A stretch of DNA of 64,000 nucleotides from Aporhodopirellula rubra (GTDB taxonomy: Bacteria; Planctomycetota; Planctomycetia; Pirellulales; Pirellulaceae): positions 186,001 through 250,000 of the forward strand of contig NZ_JACHXU010000009.1 in NCBI RefSeq assembly GCF_014192335.1. The letters are read 5' to 3'. The notes beneath the pieces are model-generated. The model had not been told where the DNA came from. It searched no databases and saw only the letters and a list, made by a program, of their open reading frames with translations. Shown piece after piece: positions 55,722 to 64,000 of the stretch (position 1 is the stretch's first letter; each line of letters opens with the position of its first letter). The translations under genes were made by a program, and so were the position numbers.

Positions 55722-56345
55722 GTGCCTTCCAAAATTCACAGTCCATTTCGAAAGAATCGAATTATTTCTTCCAACCGTCCCAACCGACCGATCGCGCCCA
55801 CACCGAAACCGGTGGATCATTGCCGCGTCGAATCATGGGTGGATCGCTATGGAGACGCCCTCTTTCGATACGCGATTGCCAAGACGGGCGAGCAGTCACT
55901 CGCCGAAGATCTCGTGCAGGAAACGTTTGTCGCAGCCGTAACAGGTCAAAAACAATTCCGAAACGAATCGACGGTTTCGACTTGGCTTTTTGCGATCCTG
56001 CGGCGGAAGATTGCCGATCATTTCCGCACCACCTCTCGGCAGGAATCTCGCCAGGAACAGCAGGAGAAAAACGCTCTCAATGCGGCCACCGAGCGAAGTT
56101 GGAAAGACGATCCGGCAACCATTTGCGAAGACAAAGAATTTCGAGCCACCTTAGATGCCTGCGTCGAAAAGTTGCCAAATAGGCTGGCCGAAGTGTTTAT
56201 ACTTCGAGAAGTGAATCATCAAACTCCCAAAGAAATCTGTGAAATCCTGGGTCTGTCAGCGACGAACCTTTCGATGCGATTGCACCGTTGTCGCCTAGCG
56301 ATTCGCGATTGCTTGAACGTAAACTGGTTCGGAGAAGAATCCTAA
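55722..56345 (+). CDS. ECF-type sigma-70 factor
   Basis: 207 residues if started at the GTG at 55722; the conserved part needs only the GTG at 55812 (177 residues), and the frame opens at 55632, so the start is uncertain. Region 2 is at about 40-105 with WVDRYGDALFRYA, EDLVQETFVAA and STWLFAILRRKI. Region 4 has LPNRLAEVFILREVNHQTPKE and the helix-turn-helix ICEILGLSATNLSMRLHRCR. Length and layout fit planctomycete ECF factors. It lies 1 bp before a zinc-binding anti-sigma candidate and diverges from the spondin gene, so those are its likely partners or targets. Confidence 0.9.
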   Translation: MPSKIHSPFRKNRIISSNRPNRPIAPTPKPVDHCRVESWVDRYGDALFRYAIAKTGEQSLAEDLVQETFVAAVTGQKQFRNESTVSTWLFAILRRKIADHFRTTSRQESRQEQQEKNALNAATERSWKDDPATICEDKEFRATLDACVEKLPNRLAEVFILREVNHQTPKEICEILGLSATNLSMRLHRCRLAIRDCLNVNWFGEES

Positions 56346-56346
56346 C

Positions 56347-56628
56347 GTGCCTAGCCTATCAAACCGACTGTGGATGATCCTGACGCTGAAATGCGGACAG
56401 GCATCGATATTGATGTCGGATTCGCTAGACCGAAAACTGCTGTGGCACGAACGTTTGGCTCTGCGCGGGCACCTGATCGCATGCCGTGTTTGCCCTACAC
56501 TTAAAACGCAACTGGAAACCATTGCGAGAACGAGTCGTCGGAAACCACCGAGCGACATCAATCTCAGCAGCGATGCGAAACAGCGACTCAAAGAGGCAAT
56601 CCGCGCATCGCAAACGATCGAAGAGTAG
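56347..56628 (+). CDS. Soluble zinc-binding anti-sigma-like protein (ZAS domain)
   Basis: 93 residues from a GTG at 56347, one base after the sigma gene's TAA. Cys16, then His42, Cys46 and Cys49 in GHLIACRVC give the HxxxCxxC arrangement of zf-HC2/ZAS anti-sigma factors, with the usual helix LDRKLLWHERLALRG. There is no membrane helix, so it is a soluble form that could release the sigma factor through redox change of the cysteines. The C-terminal third is a charged helix. A regulatory pair with the upstream gene is strongly implied by position. Confidence 0.8.
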   Translation: MPSLSNRLWMILTLKCGQASILMSDSLDRKLLWHERLALRGHLIACRVCPTLKTQLETIARTSRRKPPSDINLSSDAKQRLKEAIRASQTIEE

Positions 56629-56662
56629 TATTTAGCGGCCACTCCTCACGTTGAGTGACTCG

Positions 56663-57871
56663 CTACTTCGACGCGTCGCCACCATAAAATCGCATACGGT
56701 ATTGCCGCGGTGTTTCGCCGACCAAACGTTTGAAATAACGTACGAAGTTCTCGGGTAGATCGAACCCCGTTTTCTCAGAGATCAGTTTTATCGGCCAAGC
56801 GGTCTCGCGCAAGAATCCTTTCGCACGCTCCACTCGAATGTGATTGATTTCTTGCGACGGTGAACACTTAAAGTACTGACGAAATCTTCTCTCAAGTGTA
56901 CTACGAGACAACAGCAATTCCTCCGCCAACTGATCCACGGTCAAACCGTAAATGGCGCTACGTTCGATGATCTTGATGGCTTCGTCAATTTCCGGATCAA
57001 TGACGGCCATGCGGTTGGTAGACTCTCGCATGATGACGCCCGAGGGTGGAACGAACACGGGTGTTGTCTTGACCTTGGAGCAGCGCCGCGAACGCTTGGA
57101 CTTCGCTTCGTTTTTTCGCATCTTCGCATCGAGCAGCGCCGCAGCCTTGTATCCGACTTCGATCGCGTTTAGGTCGATACTCGACAACGATGGTGAAAGC
57201 ATACTGCACACGACATCCTCATTGGCGGTGCCGAGAATGCCAACCTCCGCGGGGACACGTAGATTCAGACTGCGGCACGCCTCGAGAACCCGAATCGCCT
57301 GCGAATCGCCAACCGCCCATATCCCAACCGGTTTCGGCAAACGGTCGATCCACTGAACGAGCGGCTTTTCGAAAGTCTGACGCCATGTCGGGTACGGAAG
57401 ATTACTACCTTTGAATGCACCGGGGAAAATATTGAACGAGCAACCTCGAATCTCCGTCGTCTCCGCGAACGCGTCTCGACGCGCGTCCGACCACCAAGAA
57501 TTCGCGAACGAGTAAAACGCAAGGTGCTCGAATCCTTGCTTCAAAAGGTGATCGACGGCGAGCTCGGCCGTCCGCTTCTCGTCGGTGCGAACCTCTGCCG
57601 ACTGCACCTTGCCGTCGCCGAGGAGTTCAACGACGGGACACTGCAACTCCCCAATCGCTTTAGCGAGAGGACGCGTGGGACTGCGTGCGATGATTCCGTC
57701 GCCGTGCCAATTGTCTAACGAAGGGGGCAACCCTTCATTGATTCCGCGGTCCTCAAAATGGAATAGCCAGTTCGCACGCTCCTTCGCGTATCGAGAGATC
57801 CCCTGAATCACATCGCGTCCAAATACGCGTGATGTCTCGACGAGAAGGAGAATCTGTTTGGGGTCTGCCAT
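56663..57871 (-). CDS. XylR-type AraC-family sugar-responsive regulator
   Basis: 402 residues from the ATG at 57871. The N-terminal three quarters form a LacI-type ligand-binding domain (LLLVETSRVFGRDVIQGI; LAFYSFANSWWSDAR), as in E. coli XylR, and the C-terminal hundred residues an AraC domain (LAEELLLSRSTLERRFRQYF; PENFVRYFKRLVGETPRQYR). It should sense a sugar and control the divergent gene block starting at 58062, 190 bp away. A Lys/Arg-rich loop (RKNEAKSKRSRRCSKVK) lies between the halves. Confidence 0.92.
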   Translation of the reverse strand: MADPKQILLLVETSRVFGRDVIQGISRYAKERANWLFHFEDRGINEGLPPSLDNWHGDGIIARSPTRPLAKAIGELQCPVVELLGDGKVQSAEVRTDEKRTAELAVDHLLKQGFEHLAFYSFANSWWSDARRDAFAETTEIRGCSFNIFPGAFKGSNLPYPTWRQTFEKPLVQWIDRLPKPVGIWAVGDSQAIRVLEACRSLNLRVPAEVGILGTANEDVVCSMLSPSLSSIDLNAIEVGYKAAALLDAKMRKNEAKSKRSRRCSKVKTTPVFVPPSGVIMRESTNRMAVIDPEIDEAIKIIERSAIYGLTVDQLAEELLLSRSTLERRFRQYFKCSPSQEINHIRVERAKGFLRETAWPIKLISEKTGFDLPENFVRYFKRLVGETPRQYRMRFYGGDASK

Positions 57872-58061
57872 GGCAACCAACGAGAACTCGGATCGACCTT
57901 CCGCGGGATGCGATTACGACGTCGTCGGCCGCACCCAACAGAGACAAATATCTACCATTATTTTGACAACATATGCCAGTGGTGTCGAGCCCGCTCATCA
58001 CTAGACTCTTATTCGAGTCACCGAAGTCATCGCACGCAGCACTGAGAAGGATAAACCTGTC

Positions 58062-58928
58062 ATGGGTAAAGTCGGAATTGGTCTCAACCTCGAAGCCGTA
58101 CGGACGTCGCACAAATCGTTCGAATGGGGCGTGCAGTTCGCCGCCGAACTGGGATACGAATACATCGAACCGATGGTCCATTGGGGCAGAGAACTGCTCA
58201 GCGAAGCGAGATACTTTCACAGCGTCTCGATGCTGGATGATCCGTTCCGAATCCGGGACGAAGTCGAAAAATACAACCTCAAACTTTCGGCCTTATCGTC
58301 GCACAGCCAAGCGTCCAAGCCCGAGATCGCGGTCGAATATCTAAAGCAAGCGGCTCGGTTCGCTGCCGAAGCGGGGGCCCCCATCATCAACACGCACGAG
58401 GGGCACAAACAACCCTGGACGACGATGGAGGAAGATTTCGTCTTGATCCGCTATTCCCTTATGGAGGCTCTCAAAGTTTGCGAGCGTCGCGGCATCAACA
58501 TCGGTTTTGAAATGCATCAAACCTATTCACTCAAACCAGACCTTTATGATCGCTGCCTGAATTTGGTCGATTCACCCAACCTGGGTGCCAACTTCGACAC
58601 CGGCAACGCCTATCTCGGTGGCGAAGACCCTCACGAGTGGCTCGAAAGGATCAAAGATCGCGTGATCCACATCCACGCCAAAGACATTTCTGTCGAACAA
58701 TCCGATGCCGAACGCGGAAAAGTGATGGGAACTGCTGTCGGTTGTGCCTGCGGCGATGGCGTCATCGATTGGAAACGAATCATCGACACCTGTCGCTCGG
58801 TCCCGCAAGACATCGTACTCAGCGTTGAGTGCGGCACCTTGGACCAAGCCGAACGAAGCATCGAGCATCTCAGTTCGATCATCAACGAAAGCAGCGATCA
58901 CCTCTCTCCCCAAACTGTGATGGAATAG
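58062..58928 (+). CDS. Sugar phosphate isomerase/epimerase (xylose isomerase-like TIM barrel)
   Basis: 288 residues of the AP2EC/xylose-isomerase-like TIM-barrel superfamily. Metal-ligand positions appear in order: Glu in FEMHQT, Asp in NFDTGNAY, His in HIHAKD, and Glu in SVECGTLD. These bind Mn or Mg and direct epimerisation at carbon next to a carbonyl, as in tagatose/D-psicose 3-epimerases. The substrate is not determinable. Its stop lies 4 bp before the ATG of the Gfo/Idh gene, so they belong to one operon, which the divergent XylR-type regulator probably controls. Confidence 0.88.
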   Translation: MGKVGIGLNLEAVRTSHKSFEWGVQFAAELGYEYIEPMVHWGRELLSEARYFHSVSMLDDPFRIRDEVEKYNLKLSALSSHSQASKPEIAVEYLKQAARFAAEAGAPIINTHEGHKQPWTTMEEDFVLIRYSLMEALKVCERRGINIGFEMHQTYSLKPDLYDRCLNLVDSPNLGANFDTGNAYLGGEDPHEWLERIKDRVIHIHAKDISVEQSDAERGKVMGTAVGCACGDGVIDWKRIIDTCRSVPQDIVLSVECGTLDQAERSIEHLSSIINESSDHLSPQTVME

Positions 58929-58932
58929 TGCG

Positions 58933-60264
58933 ATGCCAACCCAAGCGAGTTCCCCCCAATCTCGAGTAACACGACGCGGTTTCCTTCAAAAGTCCATGGC
59001 TGCGTCCGCAGCCGGAATCGGTTTTCCGACAATCATTCCAGGGTCGGCACTTGCCAACGGCAATCGACCGGGTGCAAACGATCGGATTCGCATCGCGAGC
59101 ATCGGCGTCGGACGCCAAGGCAGCAGCGTTTTCGGGCGGGCGGCGAACGACCCCCGAACGGAAGTCGTTTGCGTTTGCGACGTCAATCAACCGCGCGGTG
59201 AGGCCATCGCAAAAGCCACCGGCGCCAAAGACGTCTACCAAGACTACCGTCGCGTGCTCGACCGCGACGATGTGGATGCAATTACCACCGCCACACCAGA
59301 ACATTGGCGGGCCAATATCTGCATCGCTGCGGCTCTGGCTGGCAAACACGTTTACGCGGAAAAGCCGCTCACGTTGACCATTCCCGAAGGTCGGTTGATG
59401 GTGAAAGCCGCACGCCGAACGGGGATCACGTTTCAAGTCGGATCGCAACAGCGATCGCAACGCGAGAATTTCATCGGCTGCGAATTCATCCGCAACGGCG
59501 GTCTGGGAAACATCAAAGAAGTCTACGCGGCAAACTACGAAAGCCCGTGGCTGTGCGACCTTCCGGCTGAACGTGTTCCCGCGGGACTCGATTGGAACAT
59601 GTGGTGCGGACCAAACGAGTTGGTCCCCTACAACAAAGACCTCTACATTCCTCGAGGCAATCCCGGATGGCTGTCGTTCCGACCATACAGCGGTGGTGAA
59701 ATGACGGGATGGGGCACTCACGGTTTCGACCAAATTCAATGGGCCCTCGGACGTGACCAAACGGGCCCCACCGAGATCCTGGTCGACGGCCCTGCACTCA
59801 AATTGCCAACCTACCACCGCGCCGAATCGATGGATCGAGGAAAGGCGATTTGCTCGCAACCACGCCTTAGTTTCCGCTACGCCGATGGATTGACCGTTCG
59901 ATTGGATCGAGGCAACCGCGGCGGAGGAATCTTTGTCGGCGAGAGAGGAAAGATGGAAGTGTTTCGAGGCCGTCTGACTTCGAATCCATCCGACCTAGCG
60001 AAAGAACTCCTCTCCGAACATCCTCGACAAAACGAAAGCCATATCGGCAATTGGCTCGACTGTTGCATTTCCGGCAAACGCCCGATCGCAGACGTCGAAA
60101 ACGGGCACCGCAGTGCGACGGTTTGTCACCTGCTCAATATCGGTCGGCTCTTGGGACGCAACCTTCAATGGGATCCCGATCAAGAAACCTTCGTCAACGA
60201 TCCCGAAGCCAACGCGATGCTGACCCGTCGAATCCGAAAAGGCTTTGAGTTGCCTGACGTTTAA
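58933..60264 (+). CDS. Gfo/Idh/MocA family oxidoreductase, Tat-exported
   Basis: 443 residues. A Tat signal (TRRGFLQKSMAASAAGIG) suggests export, as in many planctomycete members. The NAD-binding motif ASIGVGRQGSSVF is at about 55-67 and the family Lys sits in YAEKPLTL near 140. WNMWCGPNELVPYN and GTHGFDQIQWALG lie in the C-terminal substrate half. The family oxidises or reduces sugars with a bound NAD(P) cofactor. Here the enzyme is placed directly after a sugar epimerase-like gene, so a shared sugar substrate is likely. Confidence 0.92.
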   Translation: MPTQASSPQSRVTRRGFLQKSMAASAAGIGFPTIIPGSALANGNRPGANDRIRIASIGVGRQGSSVFGRAANDPRTEVVCVCDVNQPRGEAIAKATGAKDVYQDYRRVLDRDDVDAITTATPEHWRANICIAAALAGKHVYAEKPLTLTIPEGRLMVKAARRTGITFQVGSQQRSQRENFIGCEFIRNGGLGNIKEVYAANYESPWLCDLPAERVPAGLDWNMWCGPNELVPYNKDLYIPRGNPGWLSFRPYSGGEMTGWGTHGFDQIQWALGRDQTGPTEILVDGPALKLPTYHRAESMDRGKAICSQPRLSFRYADGLTVRLDRGNRGGGIFVGERGKMEVFRGRLTSNPSDLAKELLSEHPRQNESHIGNWLDCCISGKRPIADVENGHRSATVCHLLNIGRLLGRNLQWDPDQETFVNDPEANAMLTRRIRKGFELPDV

Positions 60265-60335
60265 TGACATCGCTCCGGCGAGAACATGTGTAACGCCCCC
60301 ACCCGTAATCCAATCTGTTCGCTAAGAGAATCCCA

Positions 60336-61352
60336 ATGTTCCAATCCGTTCGCGTCCCGCTAGTCTTGATGACAGCGTTGTTAGTGACGTCTGGCCTCAC
60401 GTCCGCCAACGCCACCGATGTTGATCAACCGAATGTCGATCGCGTTTCAGTCGTGATCGACGACGATGCCGGTTCACTGACGTTACAAGTTGATGGAAAA
60501 ACCGCTTTCGTCTATCGCTACGGTCCATCGGTGGATCTCCCACACTTCGATCCGTTCAACAGCGTCAGCGGCCGTCCGATGACCGCAAAGATCTCCCGCG
60601 ACCATCCGCACCACCGATCTTTCTGGGTGGCCGACGAGCGAGTCCAACTCGAGGGACAGCCCGAACCGGTCGGTCTTTACATGGCGGTCTACTCCGGTGT
60701 CACCGACAAAGCCAAATCCCCTTGGCCGATCGCTCCATATAAAAGCCGAGTTGCCCATGTCGAGTTTGAAAATCTAAAAGTCCAAGGTGACACAGCGAGC
60801 TTCGACGAAAAGTTGACATGGATGAACGGTGACATCCCACTGCTCGACGAACTGCGTCACTATCGAGTGGTGGCATTTCCAAACGGTGAGTACTTCTTCG
60901 ACTTTTCGTTTGAATTGCGGGCAACGTACGGCAACGTGACCATTAAACGTGACACCGCGCACTACGCGATCCCTTACATCCGCATGAATGACCAATTCAA
61001 TGTCAAAAAAGGCGGCGGAAAAATCGTCAACAGCGAAGGCGGAATCAACGAGTCGGGCACGCACGATCAACTGGCCTATTGGGCTGACTACTCGGCCCCG
61101 TTATCGGGATCCGACGACGCAGAAGGCATCGCGTGCATGATCCACCCCAGCAAGAATCCTCCTCATCTTTGGCTGATCCGTGACTACGGAACTTGGGGAC
61201 CACGTGGTGCAACGGGGTATCACAATGCGACATTCACGATCGCCAAAGGAGAAGGCTACGATCAACGGGTCGGCATTTTGGTTCACGAAGGAGATGCATC
61301 GACCGGTAACGTTGCCCAACGATACCAGCAATACAGCAAAGGAAAGCTGTAG
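60336..61352 (+). CDS. DUF6807 (PmoA-family) secreted protein
   Basis: 338 residues with an N-terminal signal peptide (VPLVLMTALLVTSGLTSANA). The core has RYGPSVDLPHFDP and DHPHHRSFWVADE, the typical His-rich signature of PF14100/DUF6807, and TGYHNATFTIAKGEGYD towards the end. The family was annotated as methane oxygenase PmoA by association, but no monooxygenase subunits are present here and a role in carbohydrate metabolism is more plausible. It sits 70 bp downstream of the Gfo/Idh gene in the same orientation and belongs to the same module. Confidence 0.88.
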   Translation: MFQSVRVPLVLMTALLVTSGLTSANATDVDQPNVDRVSVVIDDDAGSLTLQVDGKTAFVYRYGPSVDLPHFDPFNSVSGRPMTAKISRDHPHHRSFWVADERVQLEGQPEPVGLYMAVYSGVTDKAKSPWPIAPYKSRVAHVEFENLKVQGDTASFDEKLTWMNGDIPLLDELRHYRVVAFPNGEYFFDFSFELRATYGNVTIKRDTAHYAIPYIRMNDQFNVKKGGGKIVNSEGGINESGTHDQLAYWADYSAPLSGSDDAEGIACMIHPSKNPPHLWLIRDYGTWGPRGATGYHNATFTIAKGEGYDQRVGILVHEGDASTGNVAQRYQQYSKGKL

Positions 61353-61373
61353 ACCTCCTTCGTCTCATTCGAT

Positions 61374-61401
61374 TGGGGACGCGAGCAAACTCGTTTCCCC
61401 A
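61374..61401 (+). terminator. Hairpin after DUF6807 gene
   Basis: TGGGGACGCGAG pairs with CTCGTTTCCCCA over a CAAA loop with one mismatch and one wobble. No T-run follows, so it may be a processing or partial stop signal rather than a full terminator, and transport gene expression could read through. Confidence 0.4.
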
Positions 61402-61451
61402 TGGCGTCCAAACGTCAATCCTTTTCGTGATCGCCATTCAAAGCGGACAAC

Positions 61452-63272
61452 ATGCCATCCCTATCCGATCCGTCGGGCGATTGTTGCACATCACCTGAGT
61501 CAACGAGTGGAGACTCGACACCCACGCGTCACGCGGTAGCCGCCAATCAAGACATGAGCGACACGGTTCGTTCCGACCGAGCGCTGCTTTTACAGGCCCA
61601 GGCCGACGGCAAGACAATGTCGGCCTACGTCAAACTCTCGGGGCCGGGATGGTTACAAAGTGCGACCACACTCGGCGGTGGCTCTCTCGCGGGGTCGCTG
61701 TTTTTGGGTGTGCTCGGTGGGACGAGTTTGCTGTGGTTACAAATCGTTGCGATCACGATGGGTGTCGTCATGCTGTCGGCGATCAGTTACGTGACGTTGT
61801 CGACAGGCCGGCGTCCGTTTGACGCCATCAACAAAGAAATCAATCCGGCGCTCGGATGGGGATGGTTGATCGCAACCGCAATGGCCAACATGATCTGGTG
61901 CATGCCTCAGTACAGTCTGTGTTACGACGCGTTAGATAAAAACCTCGCGACACTGGGTGGAGGAACAGGCCTAGGCGATAGCGTGGTCGCCAAATCGCTC
62001 GTGACGGCGTGCATTTTCTCGGCCGCCGGATGGATCGTATTGCTGAACGTTCGGCAGGGCAAAGCAGCCAAGTTTTTCGATCACTTCCTGAAATCTCTCA
62101 TTGCGATGGTCGTCGTCTGCTTCTTCGGCGTGGCAGTCTTGCTGATCTCCCAAGGACAGATTGACCTGCGTTTGACACTGACCGGTTTGATTCCTGATCT
62201 CAGCCAGTGGCGCATGCCCACCGGTGAACTGCGCGATGTTGTCGATCGCATGTCACCGGACGCGAGTGCGTTTTGGACGGAGCGATTGGTAGCGAGTCAA
62301 CGCACCGTGATGATTGCAGCAGCAGCAACGGCGGTCGGAATCAACATGACATTCCTATTGCCCTACTCCATGATCGCTCGGGGTTGGGACAAACCGTTTC
62401 GCGGTCTCGCCCGGTTCGATCTCGCGACCGGCATGGCAATCCCATTTGTCCTTGTGACAAGCTGCGTGGTGATCGCCGCTTCCGCCTCCTTCCACAATCG
62501 AATTGACGACAAACTCGCGTCGAGCGAATTGGAGCAGATGCAAACATCACCCATTTTCGACGCAATAAAACCCGCTCTCCTGTCGCGCGTCGAAACCGCT
62601 CTGGCTGACGAGTCCCAGCAAACCGATGAGCGAACCAAACTGGCACTCGTGGCGGCATTACCAACAGAAGAAAAACGCGTTGCTGCGGCGTTGGTCAAAC
62701 GAGACGCGTTTCAACTGTCACAGACGCTGGCACCGTTGCTCGGCGACACCAACGCAAAGCTTGTCTTTGGGCTTGGCGTTTTCGGGATGGGTTTCTCATC
62801 CATTATCATTCTCATGCTGATTAACGGCTATGCGTTTCGTGAAATGGTCGGCTCCCCAGAAGGCACATTGCCATTCGTCGCAGGGGTGCTGGTCGCGGGT
62901 CTCAGCGGAGCAAGTTGGGTTTGGTTGTGGTCGGGCGGTGCCAAATTTTGGTTGGCCATCTTCGCCAGTACGTTTGGCATGATGCTGTTGCCGATTGCCT
63001 ACATCACGTTCTTTTTGATGATGAATAGCAAACGCATCTTAGGCGACGATCTTCCCACTGGCATTCGTCGCTGGATCTGGAACTTGGCGATGGGAATATC
63101 CGTAGCGGGCGCACTGGCTGCGGCCTATACAGCGATCGCCGACAAAGCGAACGACGCCAACCAACCCGCCGCCTTTCCGACGGTGGTTTCGCTACTGGTA
63201 ATCTATGGAGGTGCGGTCCTGTTCGGGTTCTGGCACCGACTCAAACATGAAAAACAATCGTCACCTTCGTAG
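61452..63272 (+). CDS. Nramp-fold transporter lacking canonical metal motifs
   Basis: 606 residues with a soluble N-tail of about 60 residues and about 11 membrane segments. The first helix begins like Nramp (KLSGPGWLQSATTLGGGSLAG) but has GGGS where DPGN should bind the metal; the sixth-helix region reads FLLPYSMIARGW where Nramp has MPH. A hydrophilic insertion of about 95 residues (about 345-440) interrupts the middle. So the fold assignment is good, but metal transport is doubtful. It follows the sugar module by 100 bp, so a substrate from it, or a different ion, is possible. Confidence 0.78.
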   Translation: MPSLSDPSGDCCTSPESTSGDSTPTRHAVAANQDMSDTVRSDRALLLQAQADGKTMSAYVKLSGPGWLQSATTLGGGSLAGSLFLGVLGGTSLLWLQIVAITMGVVMLSAISYVTLSTGRRPFDAINKEINPALGWGWLIATAMANMIWCMPQYSLCYDALDKNLATLGGGTGLGDSVVAKSLVTACIFSAAGWIVLLNVRQGKAAKFFDHFLKSLIAMVVVCFFGVAVLLISQGQIDLRLTLTGLIPDLSQWRMPTGELRDVVDRMSPDASAFWTERLVASQRTVMIAAAATAVGINMTFLLPYSMIARGWDKPFRGLARFDLATGMAIPFVLVTSCVVIAASASFHNRIDDKLASSELEQMQTSPIFDAIKPALLSRVETALADESQQTDERTKLALVAALPTEEKRVAAALVKRDAFQLSQTLAPLLGDTNAKLVFGLGVFGMGFSSIIILMLINGYAFREMVGSPEGTLPFVAGVLVAGLSGASWVWLWSGGAKFWLAIFASTFGMMLLPIAYITFFLMMNSKRILGDDLPTGIRRWIWNLAMGISVAGALAAAYTAIADKANDANQPAAFPTVVSLLVIYGGAVLFGFWHRLKHEKQSSPS

Positions 63273-63349
63273 ACGTCTCCGACATGCGTCAAACACGTGA
63301 CCATGGCTTTAGCTGGTCGCTGATTCGACGGTCGCTGATCAACTTTCTA

Positions 63350-63366
63350 GGCGAGTCGAACTCGCC
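63350..63366. repeat. Perfect 7-bp hairpin after the transporter gene
   Basis: GGCGAGT and ACTCGCC flank CGA, 80 bp past the transporter stop. It has no T-tract. It may be a weak terminator or a regulatory site for the gene starting at 63496. Confidence 0.35.
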
Positions 63367-63495
63367 GGTTTCGGACTATCACATCGCGTTCCCGAATCTT
63401 CTCAATACGCGTGATTCGTGAAACCTGTTGGGTTACCATGTTGGCCGATCACCGATGCCGGTGATTAAGTCAACGATGATTCTAACAAGGGATGC

Positions 63496-64000
63496 ATGAT
63501 GAGTAGGTGGCGGAAATTGACAGGCCTGTTTGGATGTCTCACGATCGCGTTCGTTGGTGTGACGCCAGCCCGTGCGGACGAGGTTTCAAGCGAGACAAAC
63601 GCGAATCCGATTATCGTCGAGGCGGAGAGTTTTACGGCACAGCGTGACGATGACGTACGGCGTTGGCATGTCATCCCGACCAAAGACGGATCCCCGCCGG
63701 TCGCCGAAGCCGATCTACGCAAACAGGCTGCCGAAGGTGCGAGCAACGGAGCCTACATTCGACTCCTCCCAGATACTCGCGTCACCCACGCCGACAAACT
63801 AATCCGCGGTGAAAACTTCAGCCCGGAGGCGGGCAAAATGGCCGTGATCAGTTATCCGGTCGAGTTCCAAACCCCGGGACGCTACTACGTGTGGGTGCGG
63901 GCGTTCTCGACGGGCAGCGAAGACAACGGGATTCATGTCGGAATCGATGGCCAGTGGCCTGAGCACGGCCAGCGAATGCAGTGGTGCCAAGGAAAGAACA
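63496..64000 (+). CDS. Secreted protein, 3' end beyond the window
   Basis: An ATG at 63496 (ATG ATG AGT AGG) with AAGGG upstream opens a frame that stays open to the last base, 168 codons. It starts with a signal peptide (GCLTIAFVGVTPARA, cleavage near 28). The mature part has a beta-sandwich look: NPIIVEAESFTA, SNGAYIRLLPD, TPGRYYVWVRAFS and NGIHVGIDGQWPEHGQRMQW. This resembles the C-terminal carbohydrate-binding-like domain of GH115 and similar planctomycete proteins. Catalytic regions may lie beyond the edge. The reverse frame at 63465-63746 is its shadow. Confidence 0.8.
   Translation, partial: MMSRWRKLTGLFGCLTIAFVGVTPARADEVSSETNANPIIVEAESFTAQRDDDVRRWHVIPTKDGSPPVAEADLRKQAAEGASNGAYIRLLPDTRVTHADKLIRGENFSPEAGKMAVISYPVEFQTPGRYYVWVRAFSTGSEDNGIHVGIDGQWPEHGQRMQWCQGKN

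Noticed and set aside
60336-61352. Methane monooxygenase subunit A
   Set aside because: The PmoA label of this family is historical; the sequence has a signal peptide and no membrane helices as in true PmoA, and no PmoB or PmoC is nearby.

Overview
The window looks like chromosomal DNA of a planctomycete of the Pirellulaceae (Rhodopirellula-like). The evidence is the set of families almost confined to that group: a c-type cytochrome/DUF1549/DUF1553 protein beside a DUF1501 protein, a DUF1552 protein, a BBP7-type outer-membrane barrel, three giant exported proteins with the LEPR-XLL-like N-terminal motif (LESLxxRxLLA and variants), a Ser/Thr kinase, and Tat-exported Gfo/Idh oxidoreductases next to DUF6807. 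No rRNA, tRNA, CRISPR array, transposase, integrase or phage gene was seen. Gene density and codon style are even, so this looks like core plus lifestyle-specific chromosome rather than a mobile island.

Layout. 1-10.7 kb: a small conserved protein, a beta-CASP metallo-beta-lactamase RNase, an FAD amine-oxidase-like enzyme, a Dps ferritin, a tightly coupled GntR (YtrA-type) regulator/ABC ATPase/ABC permease operon with a perfect 22-bp palindromic operator, then a ThiO-like glycine oxidase coupled to a Rossmann protein, and a TIGR04282-type transferase. 11-18.7 kb: a membrane-anchored Ser/Thr kinase, a DEAD-box helicase with a long repetitive acidic N-terminus, and a COG4112 Nudix-like protein overlapping biosynthetic arginine decarboxylase (speA). 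19-25.5 kb: a 1528-residue DUF11/SdrD-B surface protein and a BBP7 barrel. 26-39.6 kb: hemL, a PAS-LuxR regulator, DUF1552 coupled to a VTT (TVP38/DedA-like) membrane protein, a lipoprotein, a Nudix hydrolase, a 29-codon basic mini-protein, a J-like single-pass membrane protein, an O-methyltransferase, a secreted protein, an SDR epimerase, lhgO and a WD40 protein.

39.6-56.6 kb: an 1877-residue SdrD-B array protein with five units of exactly 333 bp, a PAS-AraC regulator divergent from the cytochrome/DUF1549/DUF1553-DUF1501 pair, a 1453-residue protein with four spondin domains and a dockerin, and divergent from it an ECF sigma factor with a small soluble zinc anti-sigma candidate. Two copies of a roughly 100-bp palindromic element sit exactly on the stop codons of the two giant proteins here. 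56.7-63.3 kb: a XylR-type regulator divergent from a sugar-isomerase TIM barrel, a Gfo/Idh oxidoreductase, a DUF6807 (PmoA-like) protein and an Nramp-fold transporter that lacks the canonical metal-binding motifs; together this reads as a regulated carbohydrate catabolic module. The window ends inside a further exported protein.

No clear-cut new defence or biosynthetic system is visible. The best leads are the stop-codon-associated palindromic element, the mini-protein at 32226, the atypical Nramp-like protein in the sugar module, and the sigma/anti-sigma pair facing the spondin gene.
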